64,000 nucleotides of DNA from Limnobacter sp. (GTDB taxonomy: Bacteria > Pseudomonadota > Gammaproteobacteria > Burkholderiales > Burkholderiaceae_B), in the NCBI GenBank assembly GCA_029866125.1, contig JARWZZ010000001.1:29768-93767 (forward strand), written 5' to 3'. The notes under the pieces were generated by a model. The model was not told the DNA's origin, did not search any database, and saw nothing but the letters and a program-made list of their open reading frames with translations. Shown piece by piece: positions 11,105 to 19,633 of the stretch. The position numbers and the translations under genes were made by a program. Position 1 is the first letter of the stretch, and each line of letters begins with the position of its first letter.

Positions 11105-11263
11105 TCAAGGTGCTTTTTTATTGGGCTTGCGGCATGCTTCTGAGCAATATTTCACGTCATCCCAGTTTTTGGCCCATTTTTTACGCCAAGTCATGGGTTT
11201 ACCGCAGCCCACACAAGGTTTGCTGGGCAGGAAGGATTTATTGCCTTTGAATTCAGAGCCCAT
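11105..11263 (-). CDS. DUF2256 small zinc-ribbon-like protein
   Basis: A 52-residue basic protein with CVGC at residues 17-20 and CSEAC at 40-44, four cysteines that could bind one zinc, around the conserved core MTWRKKWAKNWDDVKYC. This matches DUF2256. Its ATG directly abuts the TAA of the regulator upstream (TAAATG), so the two are translationally coupled. DUF2256 genes are often found beside FeS photolyases; the function is unknown. Confidence 0.9.
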   Translation of the reverse strand: MGSEFKGNKSFLPSKPCVGCGKPMTWRKKWAKNWDDVKYCSEACRKPNKKAP

Positions 11264-12205
11264 TTAATTGTATCGGTGAGCGTTTCGGCGCTTCCAATCA
11301 TCAATCGAGTCGGTAATGTCGTTCAAACTGGATAGCAGCGTAAACGTTGTTGCCCCCCGCTTACGCAAAGCGCTGGAGGCTCCCCCGCACCAAATTTCGG
11401 TTCGCTCGGGCAATTTGGCACGCAGCTCACTGATGGAATCAAGTACGCCTTGAGAGCTTTGCACAGCCGAAAAAGACAAAGCCACGATGTCCACTTTTTG
11501 AGTTTCACTGGCCCGCACAATGTCGTAAATTGGGGTTTGGGTACCCAAGGAGATGCATTGGGCGCCTTCCATAGCGAAAACGCACTCTGCCATAAGCAGC
11601 CCCAAACCATGCAGCTCGCTAGGCAATGTGGTCAGCAAAACACGGGGAAGGCTTCTGGAGGTGGACACAGTGCTGATTGAGTTGCGCAGCACCACTTGAA
11701 TGGTTTCAGTGTAAATGTGTTCTTCAAAAATTTCGAAATAACCGCGAGCCCATGCATCACCCACCATGCCGTTCATAGGCGCAACGACCTCCACCACAAA
11801 TCGGCGTAGGCCCATGCTAAGCACCAAACGTGACATTTTTTGGCGGAAATCATCCACATCATGGCGTTTGATCATGTCCATGTAGCCTTTCAACTCGTCC
11901 AGCGAGTCTGCAGGCACGCTTACCCTAGACCCCGCGCTGCTGGCTTCAGCCAACTCGCCAAGTTCTTGAATGCTAAGCGGAATGATTTTTCCCGGCCGAT
12001 GTCCGTTGTCCATTAAGCGCTTAATGACCCGAAGCTTTTCGACTTGCTCAATTGGATACAAACGCTCGCCGTAAGCATCGCGATGGGGCTCGGGAAAGTT
12101 GTAACGCTTTTCCCAAACCCTGAGGGTGTCCTTGGCAAGACCAGTGTCTCTTTCTACAGCAGCAATCGAAAAAGATGGCTGGTTCAAATACTCGCGCTCG
12201 TTCAT
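11264..12205 (-). CDS. litR: LitR/CarH-type MerR regulator with adenosylcobalamin-binding domain
   Basis: 313 residues. The N-terminal MerR helix-turn-helix (FSIAAVERDTGLAKDTLRVWEKRYNFP) is followed by a helical cap and a B12-binding Rossmann domain. The light-sensor signature W-x9-EH is present (W152, E162-H163), as is the E-x-H-x-x-G motif (E197, H199, G202) whose histidine is the lower axial cobalt ligand in CarH. Such proteins repress in the dark with adenosylcobalamin and release DNA when light breaks the Co-C bond. Just upstream lies a perfect 19-bp palindrome plus two related sites, consistent with autoregulation. Operon order is litR, DUF2256, phrB. Confidence 0.9.
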   Translation of the reverse strand: MNEREYLNQPSFSIAAVERDTGLAKDTLRVWEKRYNFPEPHRDAYGERLYPIEQVEKLRVIKRLMDNGHRPGKIIPLSIQELGELAEASSAGSRVSVPADSLDELKGYMDMIKRHDVDDFRQKMSRLVLSMGLRRFVVEVVAPMNGMVGDAWARGYFEIFEEHIYTETIQVVLRNSISTVSTSRSLPRVLLTTLPSELHGLGLLMAECVFAMEGAQCISLGTQTPIYDIVRASETQKVDIVALSFSAVQSSQGVLDSISELRAKLPERTEIWCGGASSALRKRGATTFTLLSSLNDITDSIDDWKRRNAHRYN

Positions 12206-12257
12206 AGAAAAATGCTCAAACTGGATGGAAGGCTTGGACTATTGAAACCATAGCTTT

Positions 12258-12348
12258 AATTTGTCTAAGACAAATTGACTTTTTGTCTAGGTCAAACAAT
12301 AATCGATTTAGCGAACTTTTAGCCGTTCGATTGACATTGTCTACTATT
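12258..12348. promoter_or_regulatory. Probable LitR operator cluster
   Basis: A perfect palindrome AATTTGTCTAAGACAAATT (12258-12276) lies 53 bp upstream of the litR ATG. Two further TTGTCTA words follow at about 12283-12289 and 12337-12343; the first sits in the imperfect dyad TTTGTCTAGGTCAAA, the second in TTGACATTGTCTACTAT. On the minus strand TTGACC (12288-12293) lies 17 bp from the palindrome core, so the palindrome would cover the -10 region of a litR promoter. The site could also serve folE2 or the lipid operon in the other direction. Assignment to LitR is inferred from position. Confidence 0.65.
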
Positions 12349-12484
12349 TAAGGAAATTTTCCCACTCACATTTAGTTCAGAAGACCTACACACCTCACAC
12401 GAGTGATAGGTTTGCGGTGTTTACAGCCAGTTTTTCACCCTGTATTTGGGTGCCGCCTGGCAAATCAACAATCATCATAAAACG

Positions 12485-12575
12485 GTGTTTGTGGTAAACA
12501 CAATTGAGTTTGTGTAGGTACAAACTTAAACAAAAATGCTTTGGTCGATAGGTATACCATTGTTTTATACCGACC
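12485..12575 (+). promoter_or_regulatory. Three inverted repeats upstream of folE2
   Basis: GTGTTT/AAACAC (12485-12501), GTTTGT/ACAAAC (12508-12525) and a larger dyad GGTCG..GGTATA/TATACC..CGACC (12543-12575, containing the palindrome GGTATACC) lie in 91 bp, ending 99 bp before the folE2 ATG. They may be operator sites or a structured leader. FolE2 is often zinc-regulated through Zur, but these dyads do not closely match the Zur consensus I know. Confidence 0.4.
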
Positions 12576-12674
12576 GAGAGCAACCTACAGATTTTGGCCC
12601 TCAATCAGTCAGAGTCAAAGGCACTAAGCACCCAGCCATGTGGCTGTGTGTACCCTTACACGGAGTTTTACCCC

Positions 12675-13484
12675 ATGAACGCACCCGAAAGCCTATTCCT
12701 GCCCGATGAACAATCACGCGCAGACCTTCGCAACCTAGCGATCACACGCGTGGGCGTGCGTGGCATCAAGTACCCCATCACCGTTAAATCAGTAAGCGGC
12801 GTGCAGCCCTCTGTTGCGGATGTGGAAATGACTGTGTTTTTGCCTGCCGATGTGAAAGGCACACACATGTCGCGTTTCCTAGAAATTTTGGAAGCACACA
12901 CCGAACCGCTGGACCAGCCCACATTCCGCACCATGATGGTGGAAATGCTGGACCGCCTTGAGTCCCAAGAAGGCACGGTGACCATGAAGTTTCCGTACTT
13001 TGTGCGCAAAACCGCGCCCATTTCCGGCGTGAGTAGCTTGTTGGACTACCAAGTGACTTTGAAGGCGGTTAGCACCCCCAAAGGCACTGATTATTGGATG
13101 ACGACCGTGGTGCCAGTCACCAGCCTGTGCCCATGCTCCAAGAAAATTTCCAACTACGGCGCGCACAACCAAAGATCACACATCACGATTGATGCTTTGG
13201 CCGGTCCTGATTTGATGATTGAGGACTTGATCCGCATGGCGGAAGAGTCTGCAAGCTGCGAATTGTGGGGCTTGCTCAAGCGCCCAGATGAAAAGTACGT
13301 GACCGAACGCGCCTATGACAATCCCAAATTTGTGGAAGATTTGGTGCGCGATGTGGCCTTGCTACTGAATCAGTCCGAGCAGGTGTTAAGTTTCCGTGTT
13401 GAAAGCGAGAACTTCGAGTCCATTCACAACCACTCAGCTGTGGCATGGATTGAACACGACAAACGCAAAACAGCTGCAAAGTAA
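12675..13484 (+). CDS. folE2: GTP cyclohydrolase FolE2 (type IB)
   Basis: Converts GTP to 7,8-dihydroneopterin triphosphate, the first step to folate and queuosine. FolE2 is the metal-promiscuous replacement for zinc-dependent FolE. The 269-residue protein shows the N-terminal [10 protein letters not shown], the central [11 protein letters not shown] with the catalytic cysteine, GAHNQRSHI, and the C-terminal [13 protein letters not shown]. The ATG at 12675 has GGAG nine bases upstream; an earlier ATG would add 27 residues with no family match. A terminator-like hairpin follows, so it is probably transcribed alone. Confidence 0.95.
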   Translation: MNAPESLFLPDEQSRADLRNLAITRVGVRGIKYPITVKSVSGVQPSVADVEMTVFLPADVKGTHMSRFLEILEAHTEPLDQPTFRTMMVEMLDRLESQEGTVTMKFPYFVRKTAPISGVSSLLDYQVTLKAVSTPKGTDYWMTTVVPVTSLCPCSKKISNYGAHNQRSHITIDALAGPDLMIEDLIRMAEESASCELWGLLKRPDEKYVTERAYDNPKFVEDLVRDVALLLNQSEQVLSFRVESENFESIHNHSAVAWIEHDKRKTAAK

Positions 13485-13519
13485 CTGGCAAAGGTGCCTT
13501 TAAAAATGAAGGCACGATT

Positions 13520-13564
13520 CCATTTGTGGCGAATGAATATTTATCGCCATAAATGGAACCTTTT
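13520..13564 (+). terminator. Terminator-like hairpin after folE2
   Basis: A 13-bp stem with one mismatch (CCATTTGTGGCGA with TCGCCATAAATGG, 11-nt AT-rich loop) is followed by AACCTTTT. A smaller stem, GTGCCTT/AAGGCAC (13494-13515), lies directly after the folE2 stop. Confidence 0.6.
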
Positions 13565-13653
13565 CGGGTTAGGATTATCAACCTTATCAGGGAACCGGGT
13601 ACTTAGCCTGATCCTGCCTTAAAAGCTTAATTGCAGTATATTTCGAGTAAAAA

Positions 13654-14982
13654 ATGACTACAAAATTAGAGGGCGCAAAGCCCAAAGTGGCCGTGGTGGG
13701 TGGCGGCATTTCAGGGCTTACTGCGGCTTGGAAGCTACGTGACGTGGCCGAAGTTACACTTTTTGAAGCCAATGACTACATTGGCGGGCATACCAACACA
13801 GTAGATATTGAAGTAGAAGGCAAGCAAGTGGCAGTTGACACTGGCTTTTTGGTCTACAACGAACGCACCTACCCCAATTTGATTCAAATGTTTAAGGATT
13901 TGGATGTGGAGACAGTGATGTCAGACATGTCCTTCTCTGTATGCTTGCCCGAGCTGAACTTGGAATGGGCAGGCACCAACATGAACACCGTGTTTGCGCA
14001 ACGCCGCAACCTGTTTCGCCCCAAATTTTTGTTGATGCTGCTGGATATTGTTCGCTTTAACAAAGAAGCCACTGCGATGGTGGCCGATGCCAGCCGAGCT
14101 CAATTGTTTGAAAGCAAGGCCAGCCAAAACCTGGGCGAATACCTGATTGAACACAAGTACACCCAACAGTTTCGCGATTGGTATTTAATCCCGATGGCGG
14201 CGGCCATTTGGTCCTGCCCCACCGAACAAATGTTGGCTTTTCCAATTGCAACTTTTGTCCAGTTTTGCCACAACCACGGCTTGCTGCAGGTGAATGACAG
14301 GCCCAAATGGTGGACCGTCAAGAATGGCGCGCGCAACTACGTCAACAAAATGATTCCCCACATCCCCGTTATCCACAAAGGGGTGAAGGTGACGGCCGTT
14401 CAGGCTGGGCAAGGCAAACCTGTGGTGATGAGCCAATTGGGCGCACTTGAGTTTGATGCCGTGGTGATGGCTTGCCACAGCGACCAAAGCTTGAAGTTGT
14501 TACAAGGCAACGAGGCACAATCCGCTCAGCTCAAGCACATTGCCTATCAACCCAATGTGGCCTACCTGCACACCGATGTGGCACTGATGCCCAAAACCCG
14601 CAGCACCTGGTCATCTTGGAACTACCTCAGCGATGTGCTGAACCCGCAACCCAGCGTGTCAGTGACCTATTGGTCCAACAGCTTGCAACCCCTGCCTGTC
14701 GAAAAGCCCATTTTTGTGACGCTAAACCCGATCATCATGCCAGATGAGAAAAAGGTGTACCGCGAAATCCATTACAGCCACCCGGTGTTTGATGTGGCGG
14801 CCATTCAAGCGCAAAAAGTATTGACTGATTTGCAAGGCTTGAACGGTGTTTACATGGCTGGCGCTTGGATGAAGTACGGCTTCCATGAAGACGGCCACAC
14901 CTCCGGCTTGAATGCAGCAGCAGCCATCAAAAAAGATTTGTCCTTGATGGACCTGCCCACACCCAGCCGGTTGGTGGCGTAA
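13654..14982 (+). CDS. FAD-dependent amine-oxidase-like oxidoreductase of a fatty-acid modification operon
   Basis: 442 residues. The N-terminal dinucleotide-binding motif VVGGGISGLTAAWKL (about 13-27) with E39 and GGHTNT marks an NAD(P)/FAD amine-oxidase fold; the C-terminal FAD-contact segment is GVYMAGAWMKYGFHEDGHTSGLNAA. It opens an operon with DUF1365 and a Cfa-type methyltransferase, a trio conserved in many Proteobacteria. The likely substrate is an unsaturated or methylated acyl chain of a phospholipid, as in desaturase steps of furan or methylated fatty-acid pathways. That role is inferred from context. Its stop overlaps the next start (TAATG). Confidence 0.8.
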   Translation: MTTKLEGAKPKVAVVGGGISGLTAAWKLRDVAEVTLFEANDYIGGHTNTVDIEVEGKQVAVDTGFLVYNERTYPNLIQMFKDLDVETVMSDMSFSVCLPELNLEWAGTNMNTVFAQRRNLFRPKFLLMLLDIVRFNKEATAMVADASRAQLFESKASQNLGEYLIEHKYTQQFRDWYLIPMAAAIWSCPTEQMLAFPIATFVQFCHNHGLLQVNDRPKWWTVKNGARNYVNKMIPHIPVIHKGVKVTAVQAGQGKPVVMSQLGALEFDAVVMACHSDQSLKLLQGNEAQSAQLKHIAYQPNVAYLHTDVALMPKTRSTWSSWNYLSDVLNPQPSVSVTYWSNSLQPLPVEKPIFVTLNPIIMPDEKKVYREIHYSHPVFDVAAIQAQKVLTDLQGLNGVYMAGAWMKYGFHEDGHTSGLNAAAAIKKDLSLMDLPTPSRLVA

Positions 14983-15803
14983 TGGCAAGCGGTTTGGGCA
15001 GTTTTACTCTAAGAGATGTAAAGCTGGCCTGGGGCCAAGTTCGCCATCAGCGCAACAAACCAAAACCCAACGGCTTTAACACGGGTGCTTGCTTTGTGCG
15101 GCTCATATTCAGCCCCACCGCCGACGCGGCTTACAAGGGGGCTTTGCCCAAAATTGACCAAGCAGGTTTGGTGTCGGTACAGGCCAAACATTATGGCTTT
15201 GAACAACACAGCCTAACTTTGCCCCAACTGGTTGAAAGCTTGCATGCCCGCGTGTGCAGGGAATCTGGCTTGACACTGGATGGCGAAGTGCATTTGCACA
15301 CCTTCCCCAAGGTGCTGGGCTATGTGTTTAACCCAGTTAGCTTTTGGTATTTCCACAACAGCAAGGCTGAATGTTTGTCGATTTTGGCCGAGGTGAATAA
15401 CACTTTTGGCGAGCGGCATTTTTACCTGCTGAAAGGCGAGCCGGGTGAAGTCATCAACAAAGGCAAAACCATGGAGGCTGAAAAAGTGTTCCATGTGTCA
15501 CCCTTCTTCCCAGTTTCCGGCCAGTACCAATTCAGATTTATGGACAAAATCGACCGCAGCTTGGCTCGGATCGATTATTATGACGATAACCAATTGCAGC
15601 TCACAACCAGCGTCAGTGGCGAACTACTCGCACCGACCGCTGGCCTGTGGTTTAAAACACTAGCCCGGTTTGGGTGGTTTTCTGTGAATATAATTGTAAA
15701 AATTCACTGGCAAGCTGTGAAATTGTGGTGGAAAGGTGCCCGCTTCTACGGCAAACCCACACCCCCTAAAGAACCTTTGACACAAGCGAAAGTGCAGGTA
15801 TGA
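14982..15803 (+). CDS. DUF1365 family protein
   Basis: 273 residues with DUF1365 signatures: FNTGACFVRLIFSPT, LHTFPKVLGYVFNPVSFWYFHN and KVFHVSPFFPVSGQYQFRF. The segment FGWFSVNIIVKIHWQAVKLWW near the C-terminus could lie on a membrane. DUF1365 nearly always sits between a flavin amine-oxidase-like protein and a Cfa-type methyltransferase, as here. Its biochemical role is unknown. Overlaps of 1 bp upstream and 4 bp downstream show tight coupling. Confidence 0.88.
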   Translation: MASGLGSFTLRDVKLAWGQVRHQRNKPKPNGFNTGACFVRLIFSPTADAAYKGALPKIDQAGLVSVQAKHYGFEQHSLTLPQLVESLHARVCRESGLTLDGEVHLHTFPKVLGYVFNPVSFWYFHNSKAECLSILAEVNNTFGERHFYLLKGEPGEVINKGKTMEAEKVFHVSPFFPVSGQYQFRFMDKIDRSLARIDYYDDNQLQLTTSVSGELLAPTAGLWFKTLARFGWFSVNIIVKIHWQAVKLWWKGARFYGKPTPPKEPLTQAKVQV

Positions 15804-17020
15804 ATCAAGCCATTATCCGTTTTCCCCAATTCCAGCTACCCAGCCATGCGCCCTCTTCCGCGCAATGGACCCTGAAGTTGTTAACCAAACTTCAACGAGG
15901 CCGGCTGGACTTGATTACGCCTGAGGGCTCGCACATTTTGTTTGGTGAAGACACCGACAAACCGTCTGCGCAAATACGGCTTCACAACTGGAATGTGTGC
16001 ACCAAGGCGTTGAAGTCTGGCGACATCGGCTTTGCAGAATCCTACATCGCCGGCGATTGGGAAACCAATGACTTGGCTGCACTGCTGGGCGTATTTCTTG
16101 AAAACCGCAATGCGGTTGAAAAAATGATTTACGGCAGTTTTTTGGGTGGCTTGGCCTACAAGGTGAAGCACTGGTTTAACCGCAACACCAAAGCCCAAGC
16201 GAAAAAGAACATCCATGCCCATTACGACCTAGGCAACCCGTTCTATCAGTTGTGGCTTGACCCTTCCATGACCTACTCCAGCGCCTTGTTTGACGGCGAT
16301 ACAAGCTTGTCGCTCGAAGAAGCGCAACACGCCAAATACCAAGCCATGTTGAATTACCTCAAGCCCAAAGCAGGTGAATCTGTGCTGGAAATTGGGTGTG
16401 GCTGGGGCGGTTTTGCTGAGAAGGCATGTTCTGCAGACGCAAACCTAGTAGGCCTAACCTTGTCGACTGAGCAACTGGCTTATGCTAAAACAAGGCTTGA
16501 CCAAAAGGGCTTGGGTGCCAAGGCAGACTTCCGCTTACAAGATTACCGTGATTGCGATGGCCAGTTTGACCACATTGCATCCATCGAAATGTTTGAGGCT
16601 GTGGGCGAGGAATACTGGCCCGCTTACTTCCAAGCGGTTAGCCGCCTGTTGAAAAAAGGTGGCAAAGCCGCCATTCAAACCATTACGATTGATGAAGAGT
16701 TGTTTGACCGCTACCGCAAGTCCACCGACTTTATTCAGCAATACATTTTCCCGGGTGGCATGTTGCCCTCGCCGACTGTATTTGAAAAGCTGGCAGAAAA
16801 GCACGGTTTGCGGGTGGTGTCCAAAAAGGCGTTCGGTAAAGACTACGCCGAAACCTTGCGCCGTTGGAGGGTTTCCTTCATGAGCCAGTTGGACCATGTA
16901 ATGGCCCAAAACTTTGATGAGCCCTTTGTGCGCACTTGGGAGTTTTACCTAGCCTACTGCGAAGCAGGCTTTGATTACCAAAGCACGGATGTGTACCAAT
17001 TTTATTTGGAAAAAGCTTGA
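15800..17020 (+). CDS. Cyclopropane-fatty-acyl-phospholipid synthase-type methyltransferase
   Basis: 406 residues, class I SAM-dependent. The SAM motif VLEIGCGWGGFAEKA, the substrate segment HYDLGNPFYQLWLDPSMTYSSALF, FDHIASIEMFEAVGEEYWPAYF and QYIFPGGMLPS are all typical of Cfa. It transfers a methylene or methyl group to a double bond of membrane phospholipid acyl chains. In this gene setting the product may be a methylated precursor of further oxidised fatty acids instead of a cyclopropane. Starts by ATGA overlap with DUF1365. Confidence 0.9.
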   Translation: MNQAIIRFPQFQLPSHAPSSAQWTLKLLTKLQRGRLDLITPEGSHILFGEDTDKPSAQIRLHNWNVCTKALKSGDIGFAESYIAGDWETNDLAALLGVFLENRNAVEKMIYGSFLGGLAYKVKHWFNRNTKAQAKKNIHAHYDLGNPFYQLWLDPSMTYSSALFDGDTSLSLEEAQHAKYQAMLNYLKPKAGESVLEIGCGWGGFAEKACSADANLVGLTLSTEQLAYAKTRLDQKGLGAKADFRLQDYRDCDGQFDHIASIEMFEAVGEEYWPAYFQAVSRLLKKGGKAAIQTITIDEELFDRYRKSTDFIQQYIFPGGMLPSPTVFEKLAEKHGLRVVSKKAFGKDYAETLRRWRVSFMSQLDHVMAQNFDEPFVRTWEFYLAYCEAGFDYQSTDVYQFYLEKA

Positions 17021-17622
17021 AATTATTCAGTAAAAAAATGGCCGCCCTACGATTCAACAGTGTTCAACTCGGCCTGAGCCGTTTGCTGACTGGGCTATTA
17101 CTGAGCACCAGTGCCCTGCTTGTGCTGCCAGCCGTGAGCATGGCGGCTGATGGCCTGCCCGAGCCTGTTAAAACCTCAATACCCGAAGCCAAAAAGCTGG
17201 GCAATTCGAAGTTCACTTGGTTTGGGCTGCATGTGTACGATGCGCAGCTGTGGTCAAGCGTGGCAGGTAGCCAGTTTGACTACAAACAACACCCCAGCTG
17301 GTTGGAGCTGAAATACGGCCGTGATTTCGAAGGCGCAGCAATTGCTGAGCAAAGCCGCGAGGAAATGGAAAAACTGGGTGGCAACTCCGATGAAAAGCTG
17401 AAGGCGTGGGAGAAAAAACTGGCGGAAGTGTTCCCCAACATCAAGAAGGGCGACACCCTTTCAGCGCTTTTTCTGCCGGGTAAAGCCATGCAATTTTTCC
17501 ACAATGGCAAGCCTTTGGCCGCGGTGAGTGACATGGAGCTGGCCCGCTCGTTCATGGGCATTTGGCTTGACACCAAAACCAGTGAGCCTGATTTACGCAA
17601 GAAGTTGATTGGTCTTCGCTAA
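17017..17622 (+). CDS. Chalcone isomerase-like secreted protein
   Basis: 201 residues from a TTG that overlaps the stop of the methyltransferase (TTGA) and has GGA six bases upstream. An ATG at 17038 is the alternative start and gives a cleaner signal peptide (LLTGLLLSTSALLVLPAVSMAA). The mature part contains GNSKFTWFGLHVYDAQLW and LELKYGRDFEGAAIAEQSREEM, typical of bacterial chalcone-isomerase-like proteins (Chalcone_3). These have the fatty-acid-binding CHI fold, and flavonoid chemistry is not expected. A periplasmic lipid-binding role fits the operon. Confidence 0.8.
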   Translation: MKLFSKKMAALRFNSVQLGLSRLLTGLLLSTSALLVLPAVSMAADGLPEPVKTSIPEAKKLGNSKFTWFGLHVYDAQLWSSVAGSQFDYKQHPSWLELKYGRDFEGAAIAEQSREEMEKLGGNSDEKLKAWEKKLAEVFPNIKKGDTLSALFLPGKAMQFFHNGKPLAAVSDMELARSFMGIWLDTKTSEPDLRKKLIGLR

Positions 17623-17650
17623 ATCCGAAATATAAGCACATGAAAACCAC

Positions 17651-19030
17651 ATGAAAAGCAAAACAAGCGCACGTCCAGCAGCACTTTTTTATTATGGCTT
17701 GTTGGGCTGGGCGCTTGGCGCTGTGGCTGTGCCTATCTATATTCAAGTTCCTTATTTGTATTCGCGTGTGCTGGAGGTGCCTTCAGCATGGGTGGGTGCG
17801 ATTCTGTTGTTGTCTAGGCTTCTAGATGCAGTGCTGGACCCGCTGATTGGCCTGTGGGTGGACAAGCGCAAAAGCAAAACCAACCGCTACGCCTTCCCAG
17901 TGGCATTGTCTTTCCCATTCTTACTGTGCGGCATGTACGGCGTGTTTTTCCCGTTTGGGGACAAGCCGATTGAGTATGCAGCCAGCTTGATGGCCTCACT
18001 GATTGTGGTGCACTTGGGTTACAGCTTGGCCAGTATTGCATACCAATCCTGGGGGGCTGAGCTTGGCAACACCGACAAAGAACGTTCAACCTTTGTGGCT
18101 GTGCGCGAAGGCATTGGCATTTTGGGCGTTGTGTTTGCAGTGTCCTTTTCACTTGAAACCCATGCGGTGATGATTTTCAGCGGTTTTGGCGGAATGCTTT
18201 TGCTTGGCATGTTGTTGCTGTTGCTGCTTGCCCCCAAGCCAGCAACCGCCGGGCTGAGTGTTTTGCAGAAAGGGGCTGCCTTGGGTGCTGCGGCAGTGGA
18301 ATCTGCCAGCGGCGGTTTGCAAAGCATGGGGCAAAAATTCAAACATGGATTGGCTGAAGTGGTTAAGCCACTAAGCCACACCAACTTTCGCAAGTTGATG
18401 ACGGTATTTTTATTCAACGGCTTGGCTGCAGCACTACCCGCCACCTTGGTGCCGTTTTACATGCGCGACCGTTTGGGTTTAAGCGATTCAGACCAATGGG
18501 TGTTGGCGGTTTACTTTTTGGTGGGCGCAGCATCCACCGTGTTTTGGGTGTGGCTGGGTGGCAAAATCGGCTTGGCCAAGGCCTGGCTAATCAGTATGGT
18601 GGCCGTTATTCCAGCCTTTGTGCTGGTGGTAGTGCTGCAAGAGGGTGATTTATATGGCTACCTTGGGGTGTGCGTACTGACTGGCATCTCGCTGGGTGCT
18701 GATTTGTCCTTGCCCGCAGCCATTGTGGCCCGGCTTATTCAAGACAACGGCGAGCAAGGGCAAACCGAAGGCACCTATTTTGGTTTGTGGAACTGGGTTA
18801 ACAAATTCAACTTGGCCTTGGCCCCCACATTTGCTTTGGGTACGCTACAGTGGTTTAGTTACTCGGCGGCAGACAGTAAATCGGAAACTTTTCGCAGCCT
18901 GAGTTTGATGGGCCAAATTGCGAACGACCCTTTGATTTGGGTCTATGCCCTGCTGCCTTGCTTGCTCAAAATGGTGGCTATTGTTATTTTAAATCGAGCT
19001 ATTCGAACCAAAGGATCCATTCCATGTTGA
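17651..19030 (+). CDS. MFS transporter of the GPH (sugar:cation symporter) type
   Basis: 459 residues with about 12 hydrophobic segments and GPH-type loops (LLSRLLDAVLDPLIGLWVDKRKSKTNR between helices 2 and 3, AYQSWGAELGNTDKERS between 4 and 5). Family members usually carry sugars, but this subgroup lies in lipid-modification operons, so the cargo may be lipid-related or the protein may not transport a sugar. Its stop overlaps the start of the next lipoprotein. Confidence 0.82.
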   Translation: MKSKTSARPAALFYYGLLGWALGAVAVPIYIQVPYLYSRVLEVPSAWVGAILLLSRLLDAVLDPLIGLWVDKRKSKTNRYAFPVALSFPFLLCGMYGVFFPFGDKPIEYAASLMASLIVVHLGYSLASIAYQSWGAELGNTDKERSTFVAVREGIGILGVVFAVSFSLETHAVMIFSGFGGMLLLGMLLLLLLAPKPATAGLSVLQKGAALGAAAVESASGGLQSMGQKFKHGLAEVVKPLSHTNFRKLMTVFLFNGLAAALPATLVPFYMRDRLGLSDSDQWVLAVYFLVGAASTVFWVWLGGKIGLAKAWLISMVAVIPAFVLVVVLQEGDLYGYLGVCVLTGISLGADLSLPAAIVARLIQDNGEQGQTEGTYFGLWNWVNKFNLALAPTFALGTLQWFSYSAADSKSETFRSLSLMGQIANDPLIWVYALLPCLLKMVAIVILNRAIRTKGSIPC

Positions 19031-19608
19031 AACAATTTTCCAAGGGCGCAATGAATTTTGCCAAACGCTCCTCGTTCGCGCTGTGGCTTGGCTTGGCTGC
19101 ACCTGCAGGCCTGATGCTGACGGGCTGTGCATCTGGCCCAGTGGTTTCTGACTACAAAATGGAAAAACCACGACTGGACTTGAAGGAATACTTCAACGGC
19201 ACCATTGATGCTTGGGGCGTTTTTGAGGACCGGTCCGGTAAGGTGAAAAATCGCTTTACTGTGGTGATGAAATGCACTTGGGACGGCGACAAGGGCATTT
19301 TGGATGAGGACTTCACTTACTCGGACGGCACAAAATCCAAACGCGTGTGGACCATTGTGAAAAAAGGCGACTCCTATATAGGTACAGCCGATGATGTCAA
19401 AGGCCAAGCGGATGGCGAGGCTGCGGGCAATGCGTTGAACTGGAAATACACCCTGAACCTGCCTGTGGATGGAAAGGTGTACGAGGTGCAGTTTGATGAT
19501 TGGATGTACTTGATGGATGACAAAACGATGCTGAACCGCGCCACCATGAGCAAGTTTGGGTTCCGCTTGGGTGACGTGATTTTGAGCTTCAGGAAAAGAG
19601 ACCAATAA
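19024..19608 (+). CDS. DUF3833 lipoprotein
   Basis: 194 residues from the ATG at 19024, which overlaps the MFS stop. A signal peptide ends in the lipobox LTGC (C35), so the mature protein is lipid-anchored. The body (LKEYFNGTIDAWGVFEDRSGKVKNRF, MKCTWDGDKGILDEDFTYSDG, DDWMYLMDDKTMLNRATMSKFGFRLG) is typical DUF3833, a small beta-rich family found with Cfa, SDR and NTF2-like genes. Likely envelope-located; function unknown. Confidence 0.88.
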   Translation: MLKQFSKGAMNFAKRSSFALWLGLAAPAGLMLTGCASGPVVSDYKMEKPRLDLKEYFNGTIDAWGVFEDRSGKVKNRFTVVMKCTWDGDKGILDEDFTYSDGTKSKRVWTIVKKGDSYIGTADDVKGQADGEAAGNALNWKYTLNLPVDGKVYEVQFDDWMYLMDDKTMLNRATMSKFGFRLGDVILSFRKRDQ

Positions 19609-19633
19609 ACGAATTTGATTGGGAAAGAAACAC

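Larger units (their letters stand above)
12206..12674. other. 469-bp divergent intergenic region between litR and folE2
   Basis: No coding frame is convincing. The litR-proximal third is AT-rich and holds the operator cluster. The folE2-proximal part holds three inverted repeats, described separately. The region probably carries separate promoters in both directions. Confidence 0.6.

Noticed and set aside
13494..13515. GTGCCTT/AAGGCAC as the main folE2 terminator
   Set aside because: No T-run; the larger hairpin 5 bp further is the better candidate.
13609..13640. TGATCC followed by GTATA upstream of the lipid operon, like an ECF (RpoE/ChrR-type) promoter
   Set aside because: The gap between the two elements is 21 bp, too long for this promoter class, and no ECF sigma or ChrR gene is in the window.
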